From NCBI RefSeq assembly GCF_900177625.1, contig NZ_FXAU01000007.1, positions 240,620 to 304,619 of the forward strand: DNA of 64,000 bases, given 5' to 3'. This document shows positions 43,593 to 51,246 of this stretch, piece by piece. A model generated the notes under the pieces. The model worked only from the letters and a program-made list of their open reading frames with translations. It was not told the origin of the DNA and made no database searches. Within the stretch, counting starts at the first letter, position 1. Each line of letters opens with the position of its first letter. Origin of the DNA: Sphingobacterium psychroaquaticum (GTDB taxonomy: Bacteria; Bacteroidota; Bacteroidia; Sphingobacteriales; Sphingobacteriaceae). The position numbers and the translations under genes were made by a program.

Positions 43593-43920
43593 TTTTATTT
43601 GTTCCATTTTGTGAAGAGGGAATTCGAGTTGTTTTTTTACTAACTAAGAAAATTTTTTGCCAGAATTTTTGCGCCTATAAGCTCTTTTTTTCTTGCATAA
43701 CAAAAACCTAGTGGCCTTTTTATTGTTTTACGTTTGTTAAAACTTGTTAAAATGTAAATTACAATTTACATTTTCAGAGTTTTTTGCACGGGTATTGCTT
43801 GTGAATATGTTAATGCTCTTAAAATTTACTAAGTTTAGGCCGCGAAGAATTATTGCATTCAAGAGTTTCTTTTTATCTTTAGGAGATTTTTGTAACTTAT
43901 AAAAGACATTACACTTATAT
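43593..43920 (+). promoter_or_regulatory. 328-bp gldK upstream region with a 26-base palindrome
   Basis: No gene is visible. The main feature is a perfect palindrome at 43749-43774. TAAGTTTA (43830-43837) and TATCTTTA (43874-43881) are one-mismatch versions of the -7 box and are the best promoter candidates for gldKLMN. A direct repeat GTTAAAA lies just before the palindrome. Confidence 0.4.
43749..43774. repeat. Perfect palindrome upstream of gldK, likely operator
   Basis: Twelve-base arms AAAATGTAAATT (43749-43760) and AATTTACATTTT (43763-43774) around a 2-base centre. The near-zero spacer does not suit an RNA hairpin and does suit a dimeric DNA-binding protein. It lies about 55-100 bp upstream of the candidate promoter boxes. 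Confidence 0.6.
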
Positions 43921-45210
43921 ATGAAATTTAATCAATACCAGTTTTTTGTTCTATTGTTTTTGTTTTTTGCTGCTTTTACAGGCTGTAAAGGACCAACGAA
44001 CTCGGGTGAATTGGTTGGGGTTCGCTTGAACAAGCTGAAAGCCAACAAAACACCTTACGGGATGGTATTGATTCCCGGCGGAACATTCATCATGGGGCAG
44101 TCTGATGAGGACATTACTTACGCACAGACGGCGCAGAATCGACAGGTCACTATTGCACCCTTTTATATGGATGATACGGAGATCTCTAATAGCGAGTATC
44201 GTCAGTTTGTACATTGGGTACGTGATTCTATCTTAATCTATAATTTCTTGGGTGACGACAGTTATTTTGTCGATATGGGAAATGGGGAGCGTCACATTGA
44301 TTGGAAGAAAGTGAATAGCAATTCACCATGGAAAGGGAAAGATGAAAATGCACGGGAGCGGTTGAACAGTATGTTCTATCAAGGTGAGGATCGTATTTTT
44401 GGAAAAAATGAATTAGATGTTCGTTTGCTGAAGTATCACTACGAATGGTTTGATTTACGCTCTGCTATTGCTGCCAAGAATGATAAATCGAAATCTCGTT
44501 CTGACTTTATCATGCGGGATACAATGTTGATTTATCCGGACACGACGGTTTGGTTGAGCGATTTTAGTTATGCGCAAAACGAACCGATGGTAGAGGGCTA
44601 TTTCTCGCATCCGTCTTTTGACGATTACCCGGTAGTAGGGGTCACTTGGCGCCAAGCTCAAGCCTTCAATACATGGCGTACACGCTTATTCAATAACGCC
44701 GCTGCAGGAAATAAGCAGGTTGATCGGATGCCTTATCAATTACCTTCTGAAGCAGAATGGGAGTATGCTGCACGCGGAGGTAAAGTTGGCATGCAGTTCC
44801 CATGGGGTGGGCCTACGGCTCGTAATGCGAAAGGTTGTTTAATGGCCAACTTTAAACCGGGTCGCGGTAACTATATTGATGATGGTGCCGCTTATACGGC
44901 TCCAGTGTACTCGTATTGGCCGAATGATTTTGGTTTATATAATATGGCTGGAAACGTGGCTGAATGGACACAATCGAGCTTTAATGAGTCGGCAAATACG
45001 TTTGTTCACGATATGAATCCTACCTATACGTACCATGCTAAAGCGTCAGATCACGAAACGATGAAGCGTAAAGTAGTACGGGGTGGTTCTTGGAAAGATG
45101 TGGGAGCTTTTCTTCAAAATGGCGCACGTCAATATGAATATCAAGATAGTGCTAAATCTTATATTGGGTTTAGATCGGTGACACGTTATACAGGAGTTTC
45201 AGTACGATAA
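43921..45210 (+). CDS. gldK: GldK/PorK lipoprotein of the type IX secretion system
   Basis: A 429-residue lipoprotein: the signal MKFNQYQFFVLLFLFFAAFTGC ends in a lipobox Cys. The rest is an FGE/sulfatase-modifying-factor fold: TPYGMVLIPGGTFIMGQSDEDITYAQTAQNRQVTIAPFYMDDTEISNSEYRQF at its start and MAGNVAEWTQSSF, then VRGGSWKDVGAFLQNGARQ and IGFRSV at its end. With GldN it forms the periplasmic ring of the type IX secretion system under the outer membrane. It heads gldK-gldL-gldM-gldN, the standard order. In Sphingobacteriaceae the system probably serves protein secretion more than gliding. Confidence 0.93.
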   Translation: MKFNQYQFFVLLFLFFAAFTGCKGPTNSGELVGVRLNKLKANKTPYGMVLIPGGTFIMGQSDEDITYAQTAQNRQVTIAPFYMDDTEISNSEYRQFVHWVRDSILIYNFLGDDSYFVDMGNGERHIDWKKVNSNSPWKGKDENARERLNSMFYQGEDRIFGKNELDVRLLKYHYEWFDLRSAIAAKNDKSKSRSDFIMRDTMLIYPDTTVWLSDFSYAQNEPMVEGYFSHPSFDDYPVVGVTWRQAQAFNTWRTRLFNNAAAGNKQVDRMPYQLPSEAEWEYAARGGKVGMQFPWGGPTARNAKGCLMANFKPGRGNYIDDGAAYTAPVYSYWPNDFGLYNMAGNVAEWTQSSFNESANTFVHDMNPTYTYHAKASDHETMKRKVVRGGSWKDVGAFLQNGARQYEYQDSAKSYIGFRSVTRYTGVSVR

Positions 45211-45240
45211 TCATTCACAGTATTTATTTATAATTTAAAA

Positions 45241-45885
45241 ATGGCTAAGAAAAGAAAATTCAAATTAGGGATTAACACCTTAATCAACTGGGGGGCTTCA
45301 GTTGTTATCGTTGGATTGATGTTCAAAATTTTGCATTTCAAAGGTGGTGAGTGGATGATCGGGATTGGTTTAGCAGTAGAGGCGGTGCTGTTCTTCGTGA
45401 TGGGCTTTTTGCAATCGGAACCAGAACCGGACTGGACGCGTGTTTATCCGGAGTTAGATGAAAATTATAATGGAGAGTTGCCGACCCGTAGCGCACATGT
45501 AGCGCAGGTGGCTCAGCCTGTTGCGATAGGCAATACTGCGGCTTTAGATAAGTTATTGCAGGATGCAAAGATTGATGAGAACTTGATTGGTAATCTAGGA
45601 GACGGGCTACGTTCTTTTGGTGATAAGGTTGCCTCTATTTCTAAGGTAGCAGATACTGCCGCTGCAACGAATCAATTTGCAGATAAATTGAATGCGGCTT
45701 CTTCAGGAGCTTCGCAGTTAAGTAGTGCGTTTGAGCGTGCCGCAGCAGATTTACAAACATTTAATGAATCTTCTGCTGATATGCATCAATTTAAAGAACA
45801 GGTAAGTACATTTAATAAGAACTTAACTTCTCTAAATGCGATTTATGGTAATATGTTGTCTGCAATGAGTACCAACCGTTCTTAA
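45241..45885 (+). CDS. gldL: GldL/PorL motor subunit
   Basis: A 214-residue inner-membrane protein. Two membrane helices, about 12-28 and 36-55, hold the conserved acidic residue of the proton-driven motor: LINWGASVVIVGLMFKILHFKGGEWMIGIGLAVEAVLFFVMGF. The C-terminal cytoplasmic part is rich in Ala, Ser and Asn and likely coiled coil. GldL and GldM form a motor like ExbBD that powers type IX secretion. 30 bp after gldK and 16 bp before gldM. Confidence 0.93.
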   Translation: MAKKRKFKLGINTLINWGASVVIVGLMFKILHFKGGEWMIGIGLAVEAVLFFVMGFLQSEPEPDWTRVYPELDENYNGELPTRSAHVAQVAQPVAIGNTAALDKLLQDAKIDENLIGNLGDGLRSFGDKVASISKVADTAAATNQFADKLNAASSGASQLSSAFERAAADLQTFNESSADMHQFKEQVSTFNKNLTSLNAIYGNMLSAMSTNRS

Positions 45886-45901
45886 ATAGAAAAACTACAC
45901 G

Positions 45902-47425
45902 ATGGCAGGTAAGAGAGAAACCCCTAGGCAGCGGATGATTGGAATCCTTTATTTAGTGCTACTTGGTTTAGTGGCATTGAATGTTAGTGATTCTATTCTC
46001 GATGCTTTTAAAAATTTAGGCAATAGTTTAAGTACTTCTACGCAAAATACGCAGGCTGGTATCGACAACATGTTCTTGGCTTTCCGAGAAACCAAGTTGA
46101 AAGAGAATCCAGATCGTGCACAGCCGATTTTAAATAAAGCGGAACAAGCGCAAGCTACTGTTTTGAAATTGACAAATAAATTGAAAGAGCTGAATACTTT
46201 ACTGACCAGTGAAGGAGGTGGCTTAGATGAGGAGACAGGTGATGTGAAATATCGTAGTTCAACGGATATCTCCGCACGACTTATGATTAATGAAAAGCGT
46301 GCTAAAGAGCTTCGGGATATGATTGTATCTACGAAAGCGGAGTTGTTGAAGTTAACGAATAATGAAATTAGTATAAGTCTGGATGCCGAAGACCCAGCTC
46401 CAAGGGCAGGTATCCGTAAGACATGGGAAGAAGCAAGCTTCGGAGATGGTATTCCATTGACGGCGGCTATTACGGCATTAGAAAAAATAAGTGCCGATGC
46501 GAAGAATGCGGAATCAGCTGCTGTTAAGCATATTTTTGGTAAAATGGACCAAGCTGTGGTAAACTTGGATAAGTTTGCGGCTGTTGCTGTTGCTCCTACA
46601 TCATATCTGATCCAAGGCCAACCCTATACAGCGAAGGTTTTTTTAACGGCTTATGATTCTAAATCGAGCCCGCAGATCTCGGTTGGTGGTAGTAGTTTGC
46701 CGGTGACCGAAGGTCAAGGTCTGTATCAGGTAAATACAAGCAGTCCTGGTGTTTTTACATGGCAAGGTACAGTACGTGTGCAACAAACAGATGGTAGTGT
46801 AAAAACATACCAAACGGAGCCGATGACCTATCAAGTATCTAAACCTTCGGCCGTGGTATCTCCGGATGCAATGAATGTATTGTATATCGGTGTTGATAAT
46901 CCGATATCGGTTTCGGCGCCAGGTATCCCCGCAGAAAATTTGGTGGTTACAGGTTCGGGCGTTTCGATCAGTAAATCGGGAAATCGCTATGTGGCACGTG
47001 TAAGCAATACAGGCGAAGCAACGGTGAATGTTGCTGCGAAAGTAGATGGCAAGACTCAAAATATTGGCAGTTCGAAGTTTCGTGTGAAACGTATTCCTAA
47101 ACCGACGGCACGTGTTGCTGGAAAAACAGGTGGACGGATATCGTCAGCGCAGTTACGTGGACAGAATGTGGTGTCTGCATCCCTAGAGAATTTCGAATTT
47201 GATGCGCGCTTCAATATCAGTAAGTTCAATATTTACATTGCAAAACCACGTGTTGATCCTATCGGTCCGTACCAAACATCAGGTGCATCTTTTTCGGCAC
47301 AGATGAAAACAGGGCTGGGGGCAATAACACCAGGTTCGGTGGTTATGATTTACGATATTGTAGGGGTAGGGCCGGATGGAGTGGCACAAAACTTGGATCC
47401 AATAACGTTCCAGGTCACGAATTAG
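45902..47425 (+). CDS. gldM: GldM/PorM motor subunit
   Basis: A 507-residue protein. After MAGKRETPRQRMIGILYLVLLGLVALNVSDSILDAF, with a single membrane helix at about 14-31, come a long periplasmic helical domain (about 40-210) and beta-rich immunoglobulin-like domains up to the C terminus. It spans the periplasm to touch the GldK/GldN ring. Length and start are normal for the family. Confidence 0.93.
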   Translation: MAGKRETPRQRMIGILYLVLLGLVALNVSDSILDAFKNLGNSLSTSTQNTQAGIDNMFLAFRETKLKENPDRAQPILNKAEQAQATVLKLTNKLKELNTLLTSEGGGLDEETGDVKYRSSTDISARLMINEKRAKELRDMIVSTKAELLKLTNNEISISLDAEDPAPRAGIRKTWEEASFGDGIPLTAAITALEKISADAKNAESAAVKHIFGKMDQAVVNLDKFAAVAVAPTSYLIQGQPYTAKVFLTAYDSKSSPQISVGGSSLPVTEGQGLYQVNTSSPGVFTWQGTVRVQQTDGSVKTYQTEPMTYQVSKPSAVVSPDAMNVLYIGVDNPISVSAPGIPAENLVVTGSGVSISKSGNRYVARVSNTGEATVNVAAKVDGKTQNIGSSKFRVKRIPKPTARVAGKTGGRISSAQLRGQNVVSASLENFEFDARFNISKFNIYIAKPRVDPIGPYQTSGASFSAQMKTGLGAITPGSVVMIYDIVGVGPDGVAQNLDPITFQVTN

Positions 47426-47449
47426 TAGAAATTGATAGAATTAGGTGAA

Positions 47450-48481
47450 ATGAAAAAGTATTTATTTTCTGCATTAGCGATAGCATGTTCAGCTGCTGCC
47501 TTTGCACAGCAGGAAAACTTGTCTAATAGTACAAAACCTATTCATGCGGAGGAACCGCCTGTCGACGGTTATTTTGTACAATCTGATATCGAAAACCGTA
47601 AGGTTATCCCTTATGCGACTATTCGACAAACAGATGTGGCTTACAAAAAAAGAGTGTGGCGGGAGATTGATTTAAGAGAGAAAATGAATAAAGCATTTGC
47701 TTCACCTAAATCTCGTTTAATCGATATTATCATTGATGCGGTGATGAAAGGCGAGTTGCGTGCATATGATCCGACACCTACTGAAAATGATCCAAACGGC
47801 GATAGTTTTAAAAATGTTCTACCACCGGATCAGGTCATGGCTCGTTTTGGAGGTGATAGTGTTTTGGTGGAAGAATTCAACGAAAATAATGAAGTTATCG
47901 CTTCGCACTATGAAGCACGGGCTTTTAGTGGTGAGAATGTGATTAAGTTTCGAATTAAAGAAGATTGGATCTTTGATAAACAGCGATCGGTCTTTGAGCC
48001 AAGGATTGTAGGTATTGCGCCCTTGATCACACCTCAGATTCCAGGAATGGATAGTAATGTGGGTATGGTGCCGGCTGAAACAGGCGGAGGGGCTGCTAAC
48101 TTTGATCCTTTTGATCCTTTTGCGGTTCAGCCAGAACAAAATCAGGCGGCTAATGCGCCAAGTAATGTTCCGGTTCCTACGGTGAATACAGGGCTGTTTA
48201 ATCCACAGGTGGATCCGACACCTGCTTTTTGGATTTATTTTCCAGAGGCACGTCATATTCTGGTGAATAAGGAGGTTGTAAATCGCAGTAACGATGCAAC
48301 AGGCTTAAGCTACGATGATATTTTTGTGAAGCGCATGTTCGCAAGTTATATTGTTAAAGAGTCGAATCCAGAAGATTTACGGATCAAAGATTATATTGCC
48401 GATGGTAAAGAGCGTTTATACGAATCTGAACGGATCAAGAAATCATTGATGGATTACGAACAAGATTTGTGGTCTTACTAA
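47450..48481 (+). CDS. gldN: GldN/PorN component of the type IX secretion system
   Basis: A 343-residue periplasmic protein with a signal peptide (MKKYLFSALAIACSAAAFAQ) if ATG 47450 is used; an in-frame TTG at 47432 would only extend it into the intergenic space. Family cues: VPYATIRQTDVAYKKRVWREIDLREKMN-like text at residues about 50-75 (here IPYATIRQTDV), SRLIDIIIDAVMKGELRAYD, and IFVKRMFASYIVKESNPEDLRIKDY. It pairs with GldK. A Pro/Asn/Gln-rich insertion (about 225-265) is specific to this protein. Confidence 0.92.
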   Translation: MKKYLFSALAIACSAAAFAQQENLSNSTKPIHAEEPPVDGYFVQSDIENRKVIPYATIRQTDVAYKKRVWREIDLREKMNKAFASPKSRLIDIIIDAVMKGELRAYDPTPTENDPNGDSFKNVLPPDQVMARFGGDSVLVEEFNENNEVIASHYEARAFSGENVIKFRIKEDWIFDKQRSVFEPRIVGIAPLITPQIPGMDSNVGMVPAETGGGAANFDPFDPFAVQPEQNQAANAPSNVPVPTVNTGLFNPQVDPTPAFWIYFPEARHILVNKEVVNRSNDATGLSYDDIFVKRMFASYIVKESNPEDLRIKDYIADGKERLYESERIKKSLMDYEQDLWSY

Positions 48482-48487
48482 GGTAAA

Positions 48488-48600
48488 AATATGACGTTTG
48501 TCATATTGAAATTCGAATATTTCTATTAATTTGTGCTTGTCTTTATTTGCATTTAATAAGACAGAAGTGGGATTAATAGAAATATTTTTTTTTAAGTTTG
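48488..48600 (+). promoter_or_regulatory. gldN 3' hairpins and promoter of the cupin gene
   Basis: AATATGAC/GTCATATT (48488-48495 with 48100+400-407, that is 48500-48507) form an 8-bp stem just after gldN. Then perfect 15-base arms AATATTTCTATTAAT (48516-48530) and ATTAATAGAAATATT (48572-48586) enclose a smaller stem (TGTCTT 48538-48543 with AAGACA 48558-48563), followed by a long T-run. TAAGTTTG at 48593-48600 is a perfect promoter box, 26 bp before the GTG start at 48626. The long stem could be the gldN terminator, an operator, or both. Confidence 0.5.
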
Positions 48601-48625
48601 TACGTAGTTGTAAAGCGAAGAACTT

Positions 48626-49498
48626 GTGAAATTAAAACCAGTAGATAGTATATCAGGGGTGTCTCCTAAAGACTTTATCAAGCAGTATCTTGATAATGGT
48701 CATCCGGTAATAATCAAGGACTTTATCAGCAAAGATAGCCCTTGTTGGAGTAAATGGAGTTATGACTATTTCAAGGAAATAGCCGGCGACGAGAAAGTGG
48801 ATGTCTATGGACGTGAAGAAGAGTCGCAGAACCACGCGGCAAGCCCGCCTGTAGGACAGATGACTTTTGGAGAGTATTTGGATAAGATCAGTGCAGAGCC
48901 AACTGAACTAAGGTTGTTTTTGTTCAATCTCATGAAGTTGCGTCCAGAGTTAAAGAAAGACGTTATTTTCAATGATGTCACAGGAGGAAAGGTTTTGCAG
49001 TGGCTTCCTTATATGTTTTTTGGCGGGGAAGGATCCGCGACCCGAAATCACTTTGATATTGATATGTCTCATGTCTTTATCTCGCAGTTTCAGGGCGCTA
49101 AGCGTATCTGGTTGTTTCCGAACAATCAGTCTGATTTAATGTATAAACTACCTTACAATTTTCATAGCATTGCGAATTTGAAGACCAGCGATGTCGGGGA
49201 TTATCCAGGATTGGAGTTTTTGGATGGTTACGAAGCTGTGATTAATCCGGGAGAGACATTGTATATGCCGGCCGGATGGTGGCATTATATTCAATATGAA
49301 ACGGAAGGTTACTCTATTTCAGTGCGTGCTTTAGCAAATTCGGTAACAGAAAAGCTTAAAGGAGCAAGAAATCTCTTTATCACGCGACATTTTGACGATA
49401 CCATGCGTAAAATATTTAATGAGAAGTGGTTTAATTATAAGATTGAGACCGCGAAAAAGAGAGCAAATCGTGCGATGAAGCGTAGGGGCGGACGATAA
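48626..49498 (+). CDS. JmjC-like cupin domain protein (Cupin_8 type)
   Basis: A 290-residue protein. The fold follows the Cupin_8/JmjC oxygenases: early GHPVIIKDFI and, in the core, ATRNHFDIDMSHVFISQFQGAKRIWLFP, where His-x-Asp gives two iron ligands, and LYMPAGWWHYIQYE with the distal His. This is the Fe(II)/2-oxoglutarate site of hydroxylases such as peptide or ribosomal-protein hydroxylases. A basic C-terminal tail (KKRANRAMKRRGGR) suggests binding to nucleic acid or ribosome; that is inference. Start is GTG at 48626, 26 bp after a promoter box; no ATG is available in that position. Confidence 0.78.
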   Translation: MKLKPVDSISGVSPKDFIKQYLDNGHPVIIKDFISKDSPCWSKWSYDYFKEIAGDEKVDVYGREEESQNHAASPPVGQMTFGEYLDKISAEPTELRLFLFNLMKLRPELKKDVIFNDVTGGKVLQWLPYMFFGGEGSATRNHFDIDMSHVFISQFQGAKRIWLFPNNQSDLMYKLPYNFHSIANLKTSDVGDYPGLEFLDGYEAVINPGETLYMPAGWWHYIQYETEGYSISVRALANSVTEKLKGARNLFITRHFDDTMRKIFNEKWFNYKIETAKKRANRAMKRRGGR

Positions 49499-49513
49499 CT
49501 TGATTTTAATGAT

Positions 49514-49546
49514 AAAAAAGCGTCGGTTTTAAACCGACGCTTTTTT
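49514..49546. terminator. Bidirectional terminator between cupin gene and hemW
   Basis: Sixteen-base arms AAAAAAGCGTCGGTTT (49514-49529) and AAACCGACGCTTTTTT (49531-49546) with a single-base centre. The right arm runs into the hemW stop codon. Confidence 0.9.
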
Positions 49547-50676
49547 TATTCTTCTACCCAGAAGATATCAGAAGCAATGCGGTCGGCTAATAGTTTGCCT
49601 TGTAGAGTTAATCGGAGGAAATTTTCTGGCGTTCTTTCGATAGCACCTTGCTCAAGATAATCTCCGGACTCATGCAATAGGTGTTTTAAAAGATCCGGTC
49701 CAAAATCGCTTTCGACTTTCTTTAGATTGATGCCCCACATCGTGCGTAGGGAGGTCATTACATATTCGTTAAAGCGATCGGCAAAAGAGAGGATTTCCGT
49801 TTCAAGCGGTAATTCCTTTTTTTGTATGCCCGCCATATAAAGCGCATTATTTGCGATGTTCCAACTTCTAGAGGTGGCATTGAATGAGTGAGCCGATGGG
49901 CCTATCCCTAAATAGGGTTGTCCTTTCCAGTAGTTTGTGTTGTGCTTTGCATAATGATTAGACTTCGCGAAATTAGAGATTTCGTAATGCTCGTAACCAT
50001 GTGCACGTAGTTCCTGCATGAGTATCTCAAACTGTGCTGCACTCTGTTCTTCGTTCATCGCAGGTGTCTTCCCTTTGCTGATCATATGGTTCAAGGCAGT
50101 TCGCTGTTCCACGGTCATGGCATAGGAAGAGATATGTGGAATCTGATTATCTGTTAGCTGTGCGATATTTGAGGTCCACTTTTCATCGGTAAGAAGTGGA
50201 TAGCCATAGATTAAATCACAGGTGATGTTTTCAAATCCGGCATCTTGTACGCGCTTAATGGAAGCTTCGGCTTCCGATGCATTATGCGCGCGGTTCATCC
50301 AGCGAAGGTCTTCCTCGAAAAATGACTGGATACCTATCGAGAAACGGTTTACAGGAGTTGATCGTAGGTCTCGCACTTTTGTGACGGTAAGGTCGTCGGG
50401 GTTCGCCTCCAATGTGATTTCCGCATCGTGCGCGATATCAAAGTGCTTAGCAACGGTTCCGATGAGTTGTTCTATTTCCGATGCCTCTAGGATAGAAGGG
50501 GTGCCTCCGCCAAAGTAAATGGAATGGATAGTCTTCTCTTCTAGGTAGGCGGCTCGAAGCGTGATTTCTTGTTGCAAAGCGTCTAACATCTCCGCTTTGT
50601 ACTTTAAGGAAGTGGAGAAGTGGAAGTCACAGTAATGACATGCCTGTTTGCAAAAAGGAATGTGGAAATAGATCAT
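49546..50676 (-). CDS. hemW: HemW, radical-SAM haem chaperone / coproporphyrinogen dehydrogenase-like
   Basis: A 376-residue radical-SAM protein. PMIYFHIPFCKQACHYCDFHF contains the CxxxCxxC cluster motif in the form CKQACHYC. The FGGGTPSIL segment and TLEANPDDLT are typical, and SHNTNYWKGQPYLGIGPSAHSF lies later. It was formerly called oxygen-independent coproporphyrinogen III oxidase-like; HemW is believed to deliver haem. I choose ATG 50676 because the upstream in-frame TTG (50694) is unlikely and a perfect promoter box TACCTTTG (minus strand, 50697-50704) gives a short leader. Upstream lies a decayed IS element. Confidence 0.92.
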   Translation of the reverse strand: MIYFHIPFCKQACHYCDFHFSTSLKYKAEMLDALQQEITLRAAYLEEKTIHSIYFGGGTPSILEASEIEQLIGTVAKHFDIAHDAEITLEANPDDLTVTKVRDLRSTPVNRFSIGIQSFFEEDLRWMNRAHNASEAEASIKRVQDAGFENITCDLIYGYPLLTDEKWTSNIAQLTDNQIPHISSYAMTVEQRTALNHMISKGKTPAMNEEQSAAQFEILMQELRAHGYEHYEISNFAKSNHYAKHNTNYWKGQPYLGIGPSAHSFNATSRSWNIANNALYMAGIQKKELPLETEILSFADRFNEYVMTSLRTMWGINLKKVESDFGPDLLKHLLHESGDYLEQGAIERTPENFLRLTLQGKLLADRIASDIFWVEE

Positions 50677-50696
50677 GGGTGCCTGTTTTAACAAGG

Positions 50697-50704
50697 CAAA
50701 GGTA
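50697..50704 (-). promoter_or_regulatory. hemW: Promoter box for hemW
   Basis: Minus-strand TACCTTTG, a perfect TAnnTTTG match 20 bp upstream of ATG 50676. The remnant of an IS transposase begins a few bases further upstream. Confidence 0.5.
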
Positions 50705-50729
50705 AGAAATTAGTCGATCTCTACCTCTC

Positions 50730-51065
50730 AGAAAGTTCCATGTCGGATACCATTGAAAAGCATGGAAAACCAGAAAATCCTTAACAGGGATCCTAATTTA
50801 CTTCCAGCTTTTTTGTTAAGCTCTCCAGGAACCTAAAGTTCAGATCTCGATGGATGACAAAGGCTGTGCACTGGACAATGTCTATACCGAAAAGTTCTGG
50901 GGGGCATTCAAAAGAGATAAAATCTATCTAAACCTGCCAAATGGAGGAATGGATCTTTACCAGAAAGTGAACGACTATGTTCAATTCTTTAACACGGTAT
51001 GACACCACGATTCACTTAATGATGAAACTCCAGATAGTATATGTGTGGCAAAGAAAGCTTTGTAA
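50730..51065 (+). pseudogene. Decayed IS3-family transposase (OrfB, C-terminal part)
   Basis: Translation in two frames gives the C-terminal half of an IS3-type integrase-core transposase. SDTIEKHGKPEN, then QGS-stop-FTSSFFVKL (stop codon TAA at 50794), then after a frame change near 50825 PKVQISMDDKGCALDNVYTEKFW and YQKVNDYVQFFNT. A stop (TGA, 51000) follows where an Arg is expected, then HHDSLNDETPDSI. The N-terminal half, OrfA and the expected inverted repeats are not found. The element is inactive and old. It marks this site, just upstream of hemW, as one of past insertion. Confidence 0.85.
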
Positions 51066-51246
51066 AAGGCTGGTGCAATAAATTTAGCCGGTGCTGAATG
51101 AAATATTTCCCTCTTTTTCGAACACCCTCGATCCCTTTGGGGATGGGATTTGAAAAGGAAAAATATCAAGAAGTGCAATCAAAAATTGGATATTATATAT
51201 TAAGTTTGAAAATATTTGTTTAACTAAACGGGAGTATCATAGTAAA
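51066..51246 (+). other. Spacer between IS remnant and AlbA_2 gene
   Basis: No gene seen. The stretch GATCCCTTTGGGGATGGG (near 51130-51147) could fold back on itself and may be part of the old IS end. The sequence becomes markedly AT-rich towards 51246, where the foreign-looking gene starts. Confidence 0.3.
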
